DNA from: Mesorhizobium sp. AR07
GTDB taxonomy: Bacteria; Pseudomonadota; Alphaproteobacteria; Rhizobiales; Rhizobiaceae
Assembly (NCBI RefSeq): GCF_024746815.1
Contig: NZ_CP080525.1
Coordinates: forward strand, 1,364,001-1,428,000
Direction: 5' to 3'
DNA: 64,000 bases
Positions 8,127 through 16,461 of the stretch are shown piece after piece. The position numbers and the translations under genes were made by a program. Numbering within the stretch: position 1 is the first letter of the stretch; the number at the start of each line of letters is the position of its first letter. The notes beneath the pieces are model-generated. The model saw nothing but the letters and a program-made list of their open reading frames with translations. It was not told the origin of the DNA and ran no database searches.

Positions 8127-8492
8127 TCAGGCCTTGTTGGAAAGCCGGCGAAAATTCGCCTTCACGGTACGGCTTGCCGGCTTCAGCGCGGCGCTGATCG
8201 AGCGTTCCGCGGCAACGCCATTGAACAGTGACGGCGTGCGGCCGGAAAAGACTTCCGGCCAGAACCGCGAGGCCGATTGCAGGAAAGACATTTGCGCCGC
8301 AAACGCGCCTTCGGCCATGGCCACGGTCTTCTCGTTTACCGCACGCGCCGTCTCCGTGCCCCATGGCTGGCTGCTCCCGGCATCCATGGCCATCAGCGGC
8401 AGGCGCATCATCGCCACCATCGGCGCCAGCATCAGGTCGCCGCCGATGCCGGCTGCTTCTTGCGCGCGTCGGCTCTTGCCTGTCTTTCTCAT
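8127..8492 (-). CDS. Hypothetical protein, possibly phasin-like
   Basis: The product is 121 residues from the ATG at 8492 (AGAAGGGG upstream); longer in-frame versions lack good start signals. It has a Met- and Ala-rich amphipathic stretch (GGDLMLAPMVAMMRLPLMAMDA) followed by a helical segment, AVNEKTVAMAEGAFAAQMSFLQSASRFWPEVFSG, and a basic C-terminus. The helical segment resembles phasin-type granule-associated proteins but there is no diagnostic motif, so no function is assigned. The gap of 140 bp behind the aminotransferase gene suggests independent expression. Confidence 0.55.
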   Translation of the reverse strand: MRKTGKSRRAQEAAGIGGDLMLAPMVAMMRLPLMAMDAGSSQPWGTETARAVNEKTVAMAEGAFAAQMSFLQSASRFWPEVFSGRTPSLFNGVAAERSISAALKPASRTVKANFRRLSNKA

Positions 8493-8585
8493 GAAAACAA
8501 AACCCCTTCTCGCGGCCGAATCAGCCGCTGCCTCACACACTACGCGCTGGGGATGGAATTCGTTCCCCATCGCGACAGCATGTTT

Positions 8586-8625
8586 CTCGAGGCCGGGCGT
8601 TCCCATCGAGAACGCCCGGGTCGAG
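8586..8625 (-). terminator. Hairpin downstream of the aminotransferase gene, no T-run
   Basis: CCGGGCGTTC (8593-8602) and GAACGCCCGG (8610-8619) form a perfect 10-bp stem with a 7-nt loop, and CTCGA/TCGAG extend it. It lies just past the stop of the minus-strand aminotransferase gene. There is no run of T on the minus-strand side, so it may be an mRNA-stabilising hairpin rather than an intrinsic terminator. Confidence 0.45.
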
Positions 8626-8634
8626 GGTCGAGCC

Positions 8635-10014
8635 CTACCGCTTGCGCAGGTCGGCTTGCGCCAGATCCAGCGCCTTCGAGATGCGATCGCAGGCCATGTC
8701 GATCGTGTCGCGGGTCCAGATCAGCGGCGGCGACAGGATCATCGTATCGCCGGTGGCGCGCAACATCATGCCGTGCGCGATCGCGTGGTCGCGCACGGTG
8801 ACAGCGGCACTGCCCGACGGCAAGAACCGCTCCTTGGTCGCCTTGTCCTTGACGATCTCGATCGCGCCCATCAGCCCGATCGAGCGCACCTCGCCAACCA
8901 GATCGTGCCCGGCAATGCGCTCCTGCAACGCCTTGGCGAAATACGGGCCGGTATCGTTCCTGACGCGGTCGACAAGCCCTTCCCGCTCGATGATCTCGAG
9001 GTTCTTCAGCGCCACGGCACAGGCCACCGGGTGACCGGAATAGGTATAGCCGTGATTGAACTCGCCGCCCTTCTCGACCAGCGTCGAGGCGATGCGGTCG
9101 CCGACCAGCAATGCCGACAGCGGCTGGTAGCCCGATGTCAGCGCCTTGGCCGTGGTGATGGTGTCGGGCTCGATGCCGAGCGTCTGTGCCGCGAACCATT
9201 CGCCGGTGCGTCCGTAGCCGGTGATGACCTCGTCCAGCATCAGCAAGACATCGTATTTGCGGCAGATGCGCTGCACTTCCGGCCAATAGCTGACCGGCGG
9301 TATCTTCACGCCGCCCGCCCCCATCACCGGTTCGCCGATGAAGGCCGCGACCTTGTCGGCGCCGGCTTCGAGGATCGCATCCTCGACGGCCTTGGCCGCG
9401 CGCAGGCCGAAATCGTGATCGCTTTCGCCGGGCAGTGCTAGCTCATAGGCGTAGGGCATCATCACATGGACGATGTTGGGCACCGCGCCGCCGAGCTGCT
9501 TGTGCATGCCATCCATGCCGCCAAGCGAGGTGCCGGCAACGGTCGAGCCGTGATAGGCCATCTTGCGCGAGATGATACGGTTCTTCTCCGGCTTGCCTTC
9601 CAGCACCCAGTAATGGCGGACAAGACGCAGCGCCGTGTCGTTGGCTTCCGAACCGGAAGAGCCATAGAACACCTGATTGACGTGCTTCGGCGCGATCTCG
9701 GCCAGCTTTCTCGACAACAGCACCGGCGTCGGCGTCGAGCATTTGAAGAAGGAGTTGTAGTAAGGTAGCTCCTTCATCTGCGCATAGGCGGCCTCGGCCA
9801 GCTCGTCGCGGCCATAGCCGATGTTGACGCACCACAGCCCGGCCATGCCGTCGAGTATCTCGGCCCCTTCGGAATCGTAGATGAACGGCCCGTTGGCATG
9901 GGTGATGATGCGCGAGCCGGCCTCGCGCAGTTCCTTGTGGTCGGTGAACGGATGGAGATGATGCGCGGCGTCGATCTGCTGAAGCTGCTTCAGCGAGTAA
10001 TTCTGATAGGTCAT
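8635..10014 (-). CDS. Class III PLP-dependent aminotransferase (putrescine/beta-alanine-pyruvate type)
   Basis: The product is 459 residues, a fold-type I omega-aminotransferase. PLP contacts are visible: GSSGSEAND (118-126), MLDEVITGYGRTG with D261, and the Schiff-base lysine K290 in TTAKALTSGYQ. The segments YYNSFFKCSTPTP and GEPVMGAGGVKIPP resemble SpuC-type putrescine-pyruvate and beta-alanine-pyruvate aminotransferases. The amine donor cannot be fixed from sequence. The ATG at 10014 is preceded by AGAGGAAAG. No pathway neighbours are adjacent, so it may act alone in polyamine or omega-amino acid catabolism. Confidence 0.88.
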   Translation of the reverse strand: MTYQNYSLKQLQQIDAAHHLHPFTDHKELREAGSRIITHANGPFIYDSEGAEILDGMAGLWCVNIGYGRDELAEAAYAQMKELPYYNSFFKCSTPTPVLLSRKLAEIAPKHVNQVFYGSSGSEANDTALRLVRHYWVLEGKPEKNRIISRKMAYHGSTVAGTSLGGMDGMHKQLGGAVPNIVHVMMPYAYELALPGESDHDFGLRAAKAVEDAILEAGADKVAAFIGEPVMGAGGVKIPPVSYWPEVQRICRKYDVLLMLDEVITGYGRTGEWFAAQTLGIEPDTITTAKALTSGYQPLSALLVGDRIASTLVEKGGEFNHGYTYSGHPVACAVALKNLEIIEREGLVDRVRNDTGPYFAKALQERIAGHDLVGEVRSIGLMGAIEIVKDKATKERFLPSGSAAVTVRDHAIAHGMMLRATGDTMILSPPLIWTRDTIDMACDRISKALDLAQADLRKR

Positions 10015-10206
10015 GGATTTTGATCTTTCCTCTGGATTCTGTCCGGCCATGCCGGGGCGAATGCGTCAGAAGATGACAGGTGGCGAATAACCGATGCGGG
10101 CGCACAGCCGCAAAAGCTCGGCGCGCAACGTGCGCGGTGACGGTGTCACCGCGACCCGGAATGCGCGAGCCGATATCCTAACGAGAGCCATGGACGGCAC
10201 CTTAGA

Positions 10207-10238
10207 GCAAAGGGCGGTCGAGGTGAACCACCCTTTGC
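10207..10238 (-). terminator. Hairpin downstream of the S9 peptidase gene
   Basis: GCAAAGGG (10207-10214) pairs with CCCTTTGC (10231-10238), continued by GGT/ACC after one C-A mismatch, with an 8-nt loop. It lies 24 bp beyond the stop of the minus-strand S9 peptidase gene. The minus-strand sequence after the stem has only short T runs, so termination efficiency is doubtful. Confidence 0.4.
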
Positions 10239-10261
10239 GTCAGTGGCGCCCAGACTTCGAC

Positions 10262-12331
10262 TCAAGCCTTGCCGCTCAGTGCCCTTTGCAGGAAGACATA
10301 CTTCATCGCCGTCTGAGCCGCCTGCGGCCGGCGATCGCCGCGGCCGCCATGTCCGCCTTCGGTCTCTTCGAAGAACAGCGTCCGCGCGTGGCCTGCTTCC
10401 TGCAGGCGGGCGGCCATCTTGCGCGCATGGCCGGGATGCACGCGGTCGTCAGCAGTCGACGTCGTCAGCAGCACCGGCGGATAGGCGGTACCGGCGTCGA
10501 CACGCTGGTAGGGCGAGTAGGCCGAAAGCCACTTCGCGTCTTCCGGTTTCGACGGATCGCCATATTCGGCCATCCACGAGGCGCCGGGCGGCAATTCGGT
10601 GTAGCGCAGCATGTCGAGCAGCGGCACCTCGATGATGACGGCGCCGAAAAGCTCGGGATGCTGCGTCAGCGAAACGCCGGTCAGCAGGCCGCCATTCGAG
10701 CCGCCCTGGATGCCGAGCGAAGCGGCCGTGGCGATGCCTCGCTTGACGACGTCCTGCGCGACCGCGGCGAAATCGTCGAACCCGTTCTGGCGATTGCCCT
10801 TCAGCGCCGCCTGATGCCAGGCCGGGCCGAACTCGCCGCCGCCACGAATGCAGGCCTGCACATAGGCGTTGCCCTTCTCCAGCCACAGCCTGCCGCGCAC
10901 GCCGGCATAGCCGGGCAGCAACGGCACTTCGAAGCCGCCATAGCCATAGAGCAGCGTCGGCGCCGGACCTTTCTGGTCGCGCCGCCGGACGACGAAATAT
11001 GGGATCATCGTGCCGTCCTTCGAGCGCGCCTCGAATTGTTCGGAGATCAGCGGCGACGCATCGAAACGCGCCGGCTGCGACTTCACGGTGGCGAGCGTCT
11101 CGCCATTGTCGTCGGACCAGATGATCGAACTCGGCGTCAGGAAGTCGGTGAAGGAGAAGGAGACGCTCGAGCCGAAATGCTCGGCATGGCTGATGCCGAC
11201 AGTGCCGTTTTCAGGCAATGCGACCGGTTTCATGGACCAGCCGTCCGCCTTGCGCTCGCAGACGATGACCTTGCCCCGCACATTGTCCATCAGGCTGATG
11301 AACAACCGGTCTTGCGTGCGGGCGATGCCGGCGATGGACACGCGATACGCCGGCTCGAACAGGGTCTCCACCGGGCCGAGCGCGTCTGTATCGACCCAGC
11401 GCGCCAGATTCAGCGAATAGAGGCCGTCAGGCTTGCACGTCGTGCCATCCGGCGCCGTCCACGTGCTGCGCACGCCGAAGACGAGCTGATCCCTGAAGAT
11501 CGCGGTGTCGGTCATGTCATCAGGCAGCGGCAGACGTTTGTTCTCGCCCGAAGGCAGCCTCAGGAAAATATGCGAGGCGAAGAAATCGAGCGTCCGGGCC
11601 AGGATCAGGTAACGCTTGTCGCCGTCGAACTCGACGGCAGTGCCAACCGCGAGATCCTCCTTCTGTGCCTCGAAGATCGGTGTCGCGTCTTCCAGCTTCG
11701 TGCCGCGCTTCCACAGCTTGACCACGCGCGGATAACCGGACTGCGTCTTGTCGGCCTCTTCGAAGGCCGCGGAGACGATGACCGTGTCCTTGTCCAGCCA
11801 ACCGAAGCCCGATTTGGAAGCGGGTGCGCGAAACCCGCCCTCGACAAAAGATTTGGTCGCAATGTCGAACTCGCGCATTTCGCTGGCGTCGCCGCCATCC
11901 GGCGACATCGAGACAAGGCAGAGGTTGAAGTCCGGATAGAGCCGGCTGGCGCCGCTGAACACCCATTTGATCCCGTCTTTCGCCGCAAGCTGGTCGAAGT
12001 CGATGATCGTCTCCCATTCGGACTTCTCGGTCTTGTAGGACGCGACCGTGGTGCGGCGCCACAGGCCGAGCACGTTGGTCTTGTCCTGCCAGAAATTGTA
12101 GACATGACCGGCGGTTGCCGCGCCGACCGCGATGTTGTCCTCGGCTGTCATCAGGTCGAGCGCGGTCTGAAAAGACGTCTGATAGGACGGATCGCCCTGC
12201 AACTCGCCGACTGTGATCTCGTTCTGACCATGCACCCAGTCGAGCGACTGCTTGGCTGTCCGGTCCTCCAGCCAGAGAAACGGATCGTCGGTTGAGGGAG
12301 CGGATTTTGGCGTCTTGCTAGGCTTGGTCAT
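10262..12331 (-). CDS. S9 family prolyl oligopeptidase
   Basis: The product is 689 residues, the length of a cytosolic prolyl endopeptidase. Residues of roughly 80-420 form the beta-propeller domain, and the C-terminal alpha/beta-hydrolase domain holds the triad: Ser545 in GGSNGG, Asp628/629 in TADDRVHPGHA, and His661 in EGGHGG. The GYGGFEVPLLPGY and IRGGGEFGPAWH segments are family signatures. No signal peptide is present, so it acts in the cytosol on short proline-containing peptides. GGAGA precedes the ATG. Transcribed alone. Confidence 0.95.
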   Translation of the reverse strand: MTKPSKTPKSAPSTDDPFLWLEDRTAKQSLDWVHGQNEITVGELQGDPSYQTSFQTALDLMTAEDNIAVGAATAGHVYNFWQDKTNVLGLWRRTTVASYKTEKSEWETIIDFDQLAAKDGIKWVFSGASRLYPDFNLCLVSMSPDGGDASEMREFDIATKSFVEGGFRAPASKSGFGWLDKDTVIVSAAFEEADKTQSGYPRVVKLWKRGTKLEDATPIFEAQKEDLAVGTAVEFDGDKRYLILARTLDFFASHIFLRLPSGENKRLPLPDDMTDTAIFRDQLVFGVRSTWTAPDGTTCKPDGLYSLNLARWVDTDALGPVETLFEPAYRVSIAGIARTQDRLFISLMDNVRGKVIVCERKADGWSMKPVALPENGTVGISHAEHFGSSVSFSFTDFLTPSSIIWSDDNGETLATVKSQPARFDASPLISEQFEARSKDGTMIPYFVVRRRDQKGPAPTLLYGYGGFEVPLLPGYAGVRGRLWLEKGNAYVQACIRGGGEFGPAWHQAALKGNRQNGFDDFAAVAQDVVKRGIATAASLGIQGGSNGGLLTGVSLTQHPELFGAVIIEVPLLDMLRYTELPPGASWMAEYGDPSKPEDAKWLSAYSPYQRVDAGTAYPPVLLTTSTADDRVHPGHARKMAARLQEAGHARTLFFEETEGGHGGRGDRRPQAAQTAMKYVFLQRALSGKA

Positions 12332-12511
12332 GAGGTCTCCGATAAACGCATCGCTTTGGCGCTGCCAACATCGATATGTTGTGTCCGATATTCAATATGT
12401 TCAGCCGACGATTGCGGCTTTCCCGACCAATGAGGCTCGCCAAGGCCAGCGCCAGGCGCATCAGGCCGAGCTTGATCGGCAGGCCACTTGCGCCGAGAAT
12501 ATCCACGCCGT

Positions 12512-12563
12512 GCCGGCCACTGCATCCCCGTCTCACCATTGCCCGAACCGGTCGCGATCATGC
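12512..12563 (-). other. Relic copy of the 5' end of an MFS permease gene
   Basis: Overlapping the stop codon of the MFS gene, the minus strand reads MIATGSGNGETGMQWPA before drifting into unrelated sequence. This resembles the start of that same MFS gene, MVATGSSEGEAGTRWAA (from 13739). At the DNA level about 38 of 52 bases match, with the first 15 identical except for one. It looks like the surviving edge of a lost tandem copy of the permease gene. A translationally coupled short peptide using the overlapping ATGA is also formally possible. Confidence 0.45.
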
Positions 12564-13739
12564 CTTGCCGCTCCGGCGCACGGACGAGCGATACAGCGCG
12601 AACATCACCAGCAAGGCGTCGAGGCCGGCGATCACGACCGGCAGGCCGAGCGGGCCTATGCCTTGCATGAGCAGGCCGGCACCGGGCGGGCCGACGATAC
12701 CGCCAGCACCCCACATCAGCGCGAAGGCGGCGTTGCCGGCGACCAGCACCGAGCCCTTGAACCGGCTGCCCAGTTCGACCAGCGCCATCGTGTAGACGCC
12801 GTAGCCGACCGCGCCCATCACCAGCAGCACGACCCAGATCAGCGGCGTCAAGATCAGCAGCGGCAGCAGAAGCGCACAAAAGGCGGTCGCCAGCGCACAG
12901 ACGATGATCATGGCACGGCCGCCAAAACGCTCCGCCAGCAGGCCGAGCGGAATCTGCAGCAGGATGTTGCCCAGCGAAAGCGCCATCACCAGCGAGGCAA
13001 GCACGGCTTCCGCCAGGCCATAGCTGGCGCCGAAGACCGGAACCAGCGCGTAGGTGCTCTGCTGGACCGCGGCCGAAACCAGGACGGCAAGCAGCAGCGC
13101 CGGCGCCACCTTGGCAAAACCGACAAGACCGCTGGCAGGCTGGCCATCATCCTCGAAACCTGTGAGCTTTGACGAGACGGCGCGCAGGATCACCGCGCAG
13201 AGCGTGAAGCCGGCGACACCGACCAGGAAGGGAGGCCAGCCCGACGTGCCGAGCAGGGTCAGCGCGAATGGCCCGGCTGCGTAACCGGCGCCCATCATAG
13301 TGTTGAACACACCCATGACCCGGCCACGCCGCGACGGCGGCGCCAGCGACAGCGCCCACACCTCGCCAAGGATGTAGAGCGGGTTGATGACCACGCCGAT
13401 GATGAAGCGGATGACGAACCAGGCCACCCAATCCTGCAGATAGCCGATGCCCAGGAAGCAGAGCGCGCCGATCAGCGAGCAGCCGACCGCCAGCGTGCGC
13501 GCCCCGACCAGCCGCACCGCCGCCGGCACGAACGAAGCCGAAAGGATCAGGCCGAGCGGCATCATCGCCGCCGAAAGGCCGATCAGCGCCGGCGACATGC
13601 CTTGCTTCTGCATCAGCAGCGTGAACAGGGGCGAGCTCAACCCTTGCGCCGCGCCGAACATGGCAAGTGCTGCGGTGACGCCGGCAAGCGCTGCCCACCG
13701 CGTTCCCGCTTCGCCTTCGCTCGAGCCGGTCGCGACCAT
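12558..13739 (-). CDS. Major facilitator superfamily permease
   Basis: The product is about 393 residues with twelve hydrophobic segments. The loop 2-3 motif is weak, but the chain shows RFIIGVVINPLYILGEVWALSLAPPSRRGRVMGVFNTMMGAGYAAGP, typical of the sugar/drug-type MFS with arginines after helix 4. The start is uncertain: in-frame ATGs lie at 13766, 13751 and 13739. I prefer 13739 because the relic copy at 12512-12563 preserves sequence only from this ATG onward. Substrate unknown. It is divergent from the methyltransferase gene at 14007. Confidence 0.8.
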   Translation of the reverse strand: MVATGSSEGEAGTRWAALAGVTAALAMFGAAQGLSSPLFTLLMQKQGMSPALIGLSAAMMPLGLILSASFVPAAVRLVGARTLAVGCSLIGALCFLGIGYLQDWVAWFVIRFIIGVVINPLYILGEVWALSLAPPSRRGRVMGVFNTMMGAGYAAGPFALTLLGTSGWPPFLVGVAGFTLCAVILRAVSSKLTGFEDDGQPASGLVGFAKVAPALLLAVLVSAAVQQSTYALVPVFGASYGLAEAVLASLVMALSLGNILLQIPLGLLAERFGGRAMIIVCALATAFCALLLPLLILTPLIWVVLLVMGAVGYGVYTMALVELGSRFKGSVLVAGNAAFALMWGAGGIVGPPGAGLLMQGIGPLGLPVVIAGLDALLVMFALYRSSVRRSGKA

Positions 13740-13911
13740 GCTGTCATCCATCTGAAGTGCTGGCATGTGAGGTGCTGGCCATCCGGCCGGCAAGCCCGAC
13801 TAGCTACTGGTTCGGTCTGAACAAAGGAAGGGCCGGACGGCGAAATCCGCTTGCGCCAACGGGACGCCGCGATCGGGCGATGTCGCGATCGCGCAACTGC
13901 CCTTCCGGCAT

Positions 13912-13976
13912 GTCGCTTCCCTCGCCCTAGTGGTCGCCGCCTCCGCAATGGCCGGCGGGTCGCCGGTCCATTATGC
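13912..13976 (+). promoter_or_regulatory. Shared direct-repeat operator and promoter of mttB1
   Basis: Two GTCGC half-sites at 13912-13916 and 13933-13937 are separated by 16 nt (21-bp period, same face of the helix). A -10-like TTATGC at 13971-13976 starts 33 nt after the second half-site, which puts the repeat just upstream of the -35 position as for AraC-type activators. The same spacing occurs upstream of the corrinoid gene (37638) and FAD-GcvT 2 (59251). A further TGTCGC lies at 13881-13886, outside this spacing. Confidence 0.6.
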
Positions 13977-14006
13977 CGCCCGCTACCGCATCGTACGAGG
14001 ACCATC

Positions 14007-15584
14007 ATGACCGCCGCCCTACAACCCTTGGAACCGGCATTGGCCACCGACCGCGCCCGTCGCGGCGGCCGTGCCGGAAAGCGCGCCGGCGGCTCGGCCG
14101 CGTTCGAGCAGCCGGCTTTCCGCCAGCTGAAGAACCCGCTGACGCCGACCAAGCTGGTTTCGGACGACGAGCTGGAATCGATCCACCTCGCCTCCTTGCG
14201 CGTGCTGAGGGAAATCGGCGTCGACGTTCTGCATGACGAGGCCCGGCGCATCATGAAGGCGCACGGCGCCGACGTGCGAGACGGCAGCGAGCGGGTGCGC
14301 TTCGACAGCGACATGATCCTCGAACTGGTGTCGCACTGCCCGTCGGAGTTCACCATCCATGCCCGCAACCCCGCGCACAATGTACGCTTCGGCGGCAACA
14401 ATCTGATCATCTCGATGATGGCGTCGGCGCCCAACTGTTCCGACATCGATCGCGGCCGCCGGCCGGGCAACCAGCAGGACTACCGCAACTTCCTCAAGCT
14501 TGCGCAGATGCACAACATCCTGAACTGCACGGGCGGCTATCCGGTCGAGCCGACCGATATCCATCCGTCCGTCCGGCATCTCGAATGCATCCGCGATCTC
14601 AGCGTGCTCACCGACAAGGTGTTCCACATCTATTCGCTCGGCAAGGAGCGCAATGTCGACGGCATCGAGATCGCCAGGATCGCACGCGGCATCAGCCACG
14701 AGCAGATGCTTGAGGAGCCGTCTGTCTTCACCATCATCAACACCAATTCACCGCTCAAGCTCGACGTGCCGATGATGGAAGGCATCATCCAGATGTCGAG
14801 CAAGGGCCAGGTTGTCGTCGTCACGCCGTTCACGCTGTCGGGTGCCATGGCGCCGGTCACCATCGCCGGCGCGCTGGTGCAGCAGAACGCCGAGGCGCTG
14901 TCCGGCATGGCCTTCGCCCAGATGGTGCGCAAGGGCGCACCCGTCGGCTATGGCGGCTTCACCTCCAATGTCGATATGAAGTCCGGTTCACCGGCCTTCG
15001 GCACGCCGGAATACATGAAGGCGCAGTTGGTCGGTGGTCAGCTTGCCCGCCGCTACAACATCCCCTACCGCACGTCCAACACCTGCGCCGCCAACACGGT
15101 CGACGCGCAGGCGGCCTACGAGAGCGTGTTCTCGTTGTGGGGCGCCATCCAGGGCGGCGGCAATCTGATGATGCATGCCGCCGGCTGGCTCGAAGGCGGC
15201 CTGCGCTGCTCCTACGAGAAGACAATTCTGGACATCGACCTTTTGCAGATGGTGGCGGAGTTCCTGACACCGCTCGACCTGTCAGAAGAGGCGCTCGGTT
15301 TCGACGCCATCCAGTCCGTCGGCCCCGGTGGTCATTTCTTCGGCACCCAGCACACGCAGGACCGCTACAAGACCGCGTTCTACTCGCCGATCCTCTCCGA
15401 CTGGCGCAATTTCGAGACCTGGGCGGAAGCCGGCTCGCCGACAGCGCTCGAAAAGGCCAACAAGGTGTGGAAGGAACGGCTGGCTTCCTACGAAGAGCCC
15501 TATATGGACCCGGCCATCCGCGAGGAGCTCAACGCCTTCGTCGAAAAGCGCCGGTCCGAGGGCGGCGCGCCGACCGATTTTTGA
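14007..15584 (+). CDS. MttB-superfamily (trimethylamine-methyltransferase-like) methyltransferase 1
   Basis: The product is 525 residues, the length of MttB-superfamily corrinoid-dependent methyltransferases. These TIM-barrel enzymes move a methyl group from a quaternary or tertiary amine to a Co(I) corrinoid protein. The frame has no internal TAG, so it is a non-pyrrolysine member, the group that contains the glycine betaine, proline betaine and carnitine methyltransferases. Recognisable segments are SVLTDKVFHIYSLGKERNVDG, TPFTLSGAMAPVTIAGALVQQNAE and MMHAAGWLEGGLRCSYEKTILD. The ATG at 14007 follows ACGAGGAC. A paralogue lies at 35912. The substrate is unknown; the regulatory repeat upstream links it to the corrinoid gene at 37762. 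Confidence 0.9.
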   Translation: MTAALQPLEPALATDRARRGGRAGKRAGGSAAFEQPAFRQLKNPLTPTKLVSDDELESIHLASLRVLREIGVDVLHDEARRIMKAHGADVRDGSERVRFDSDMILELVSHCPSEFTIHARNPAHNVRFGGNNLIISMMASAPNCSDIDRGRRPGNQQDYRNFLKLAQMHNILNCTGGYPVEPTDIHPSVRHLECIRDLSVLTDKVFHIYSLGKERNVDGIEIARIARGISHEQMLEEPSVFTIINTNSPLKLDVPMMEGIIQMSSKGQVVVVTPFTLSGAMAPVTIAGALVQQNAEALSGMAFAQMVRKGAPVGYGGFTSNVDMKSGSPAFGTPEYMKAQLVGGQLARRYNIPYRTSNTCAANTVDAQAAYESVFSLWGAIQGGGNLMMHAAGWLEGGLRCSYEKTILDIDLLQMVAEFLTPLDLSEEALGFDAIQSVGPGGHFFGTQHTQDRYKTAFYSPILSDWRNFETWAEAGSPTALEKANKVWKERLASYEEPYMDPAIREELNAFVEKRRSEGGAPTDF

Positions 15585-15590
15585 TCATCT

Positions 15591-16092
15591 GTATTGCTTT
15601 GATGAACAGTCGACCCCCACTCCGTCGAGCTTCGCTCGACACCTCTCCCCCGATCGGCGGGGTAGAGGAAGGGCGCGAGTTCGCCGGCCTTGGCTCCTTT
15701 CCTCTCCCTCCGGAGGGGGAGAGGTGGCGCTGCGTAGCAGCGACGGAGTGGGGGAAGCCGTTCGCGAAACGCGCTGTCGCCGCAAAACAGGTACAACCCA
15801 GCGAGCATGAAACCTCAGCCAAGCACGCAATCAGGCGGAAGCATTGATTTGATGAAAGGTCGACGCCCCACTCCGTCGAGCTTCGCTCGCCACCTCTCCC
15901 CCGATCGACGGGGGAGAGGAAGGGCGCGAGTTCGCCGGCCTTGGCTCCTTTCCTCTCCCTCCGCAGGGGGGAGAGGTGGCGCTGCAAAGCAGCGACGGAG
16001 TGGGGGAAGGCGTTCGCGAAACGCGCAGTCGTCGTAAAACAGGCACGACCCAGCGAGCACGAAACCTCAGGCAAGCGGGCAATCAGGCGGAA
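15591..16092. repeat. Tandem pair of about 250-bp palindromic repeat units
   Basis: Units 15591-15840 and 15841-16092 are near-identical. Each carries several nested palindromes: GTCGAGC/GCTCGAC, CCTCTCCCCC..GGGGG(t)AGAGG, CCTCTCCCtCC..GGGGGAGAGG and GCGCTGC/GCAGCG. This is the style of the dispersed intergenic palindromes of rhizobia. Each unit ends with the first about 40 codons of a DUF559 gene. In unit 1 that copy is dead (CGA to TGA in the QRARN segment, then cut at GCATTG where unit 2 begins); in unit 2 it runs on into the intact gene. It fills the gap behind mttB1. Confidence 0.85.
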
Positions 16093-16461
16093 GCATTGCT
16101 TTGGCTTGAACTGAAGGCGCGCAAGCTCGGCGGCCATCGCTTTACGCGCCAGTTCTCCATCGGCCCCTTTTTTGCAGACTTCGCCTGCCGCGAAAAATGG
16201 CTTGTTGTTGAAGTCGACGGACACCGTCATGCCGACAGTTCATATGACCGCCGCCGCGACGATTTCATGCGCGCCCAAGGCTATTCGATCGTGCGTGTTT
16301 GGAGCCATGACGTCCTGAAACATCGCACTTCCGTCTGTGAAACCCTCCTTGCCGCGCTTGATGGCAGGCTGGCCGAAAACATCGCCGTATCTGACCTGCG
16401 TTTCGTTTTCACGCCTCGCTCATTCGATTCAATCTCTTCAAAAACGGACCTATCTTTATGA
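15976..16461 (+). CDS. DUF559 endonuclease-fold protein
   Basis: The product is up to 161 residues and matches the DUF559 family (PF04480), which has the restriction-endonuclease/Vsr-like fold. The core NQAEALLWLELKARKLGGHRFTRQFSIGPFFADFACREKWLVVEVDGHRHAD carries the Asp of FADFACREK and the Glu of VEVDG as probable metal ligands. DUF559 proteins often accompany dispersed repeats. No ATG is available: the GTG at 15976 or at 16000 inside the repeat is the likely start. The stop overlaps the next ATG by 4 bp (ATGA), so the downstream dehydrogenase may be translationally coupled to it. Confidence 0.75.
   Translation: MALQSSDGVGEGVRETRSRRKTGTTQRARNLRQAGNQAEALLWLELKARKLGGHRFTRQFSIGPFFADFACREKWLVVEVDGHRHADSSYDRRRDDFMRAQGYSIVRVWSHDVLKHRTSVCETLLAALDGRLAENIAVSDLRFVFTPRSFDSISSKTDLSL

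Noticed and set aside
10094..12295. A 733-codon open frame on the plus strand
   Set aside because: It lies wholly antisense to the S9 peptidase gene, whose catalytic triad and length are convincing. The plus-strand translation is rich in Arg/His/Asp repeats typical of a shadow frame in GC-rich DNA.
15591..16092. CRISPR array
   Set aside because: There are only two long (250-bp) units that are internally palindromic and coding at one end, with no spacers and no cas genes.
15976..16461. DUF559 gene as part of a restriction-modification system
   Set aside because: No DNA methyltransferase or specificity gene is nearby, and the gene is tied to a dispersed repeat instead.
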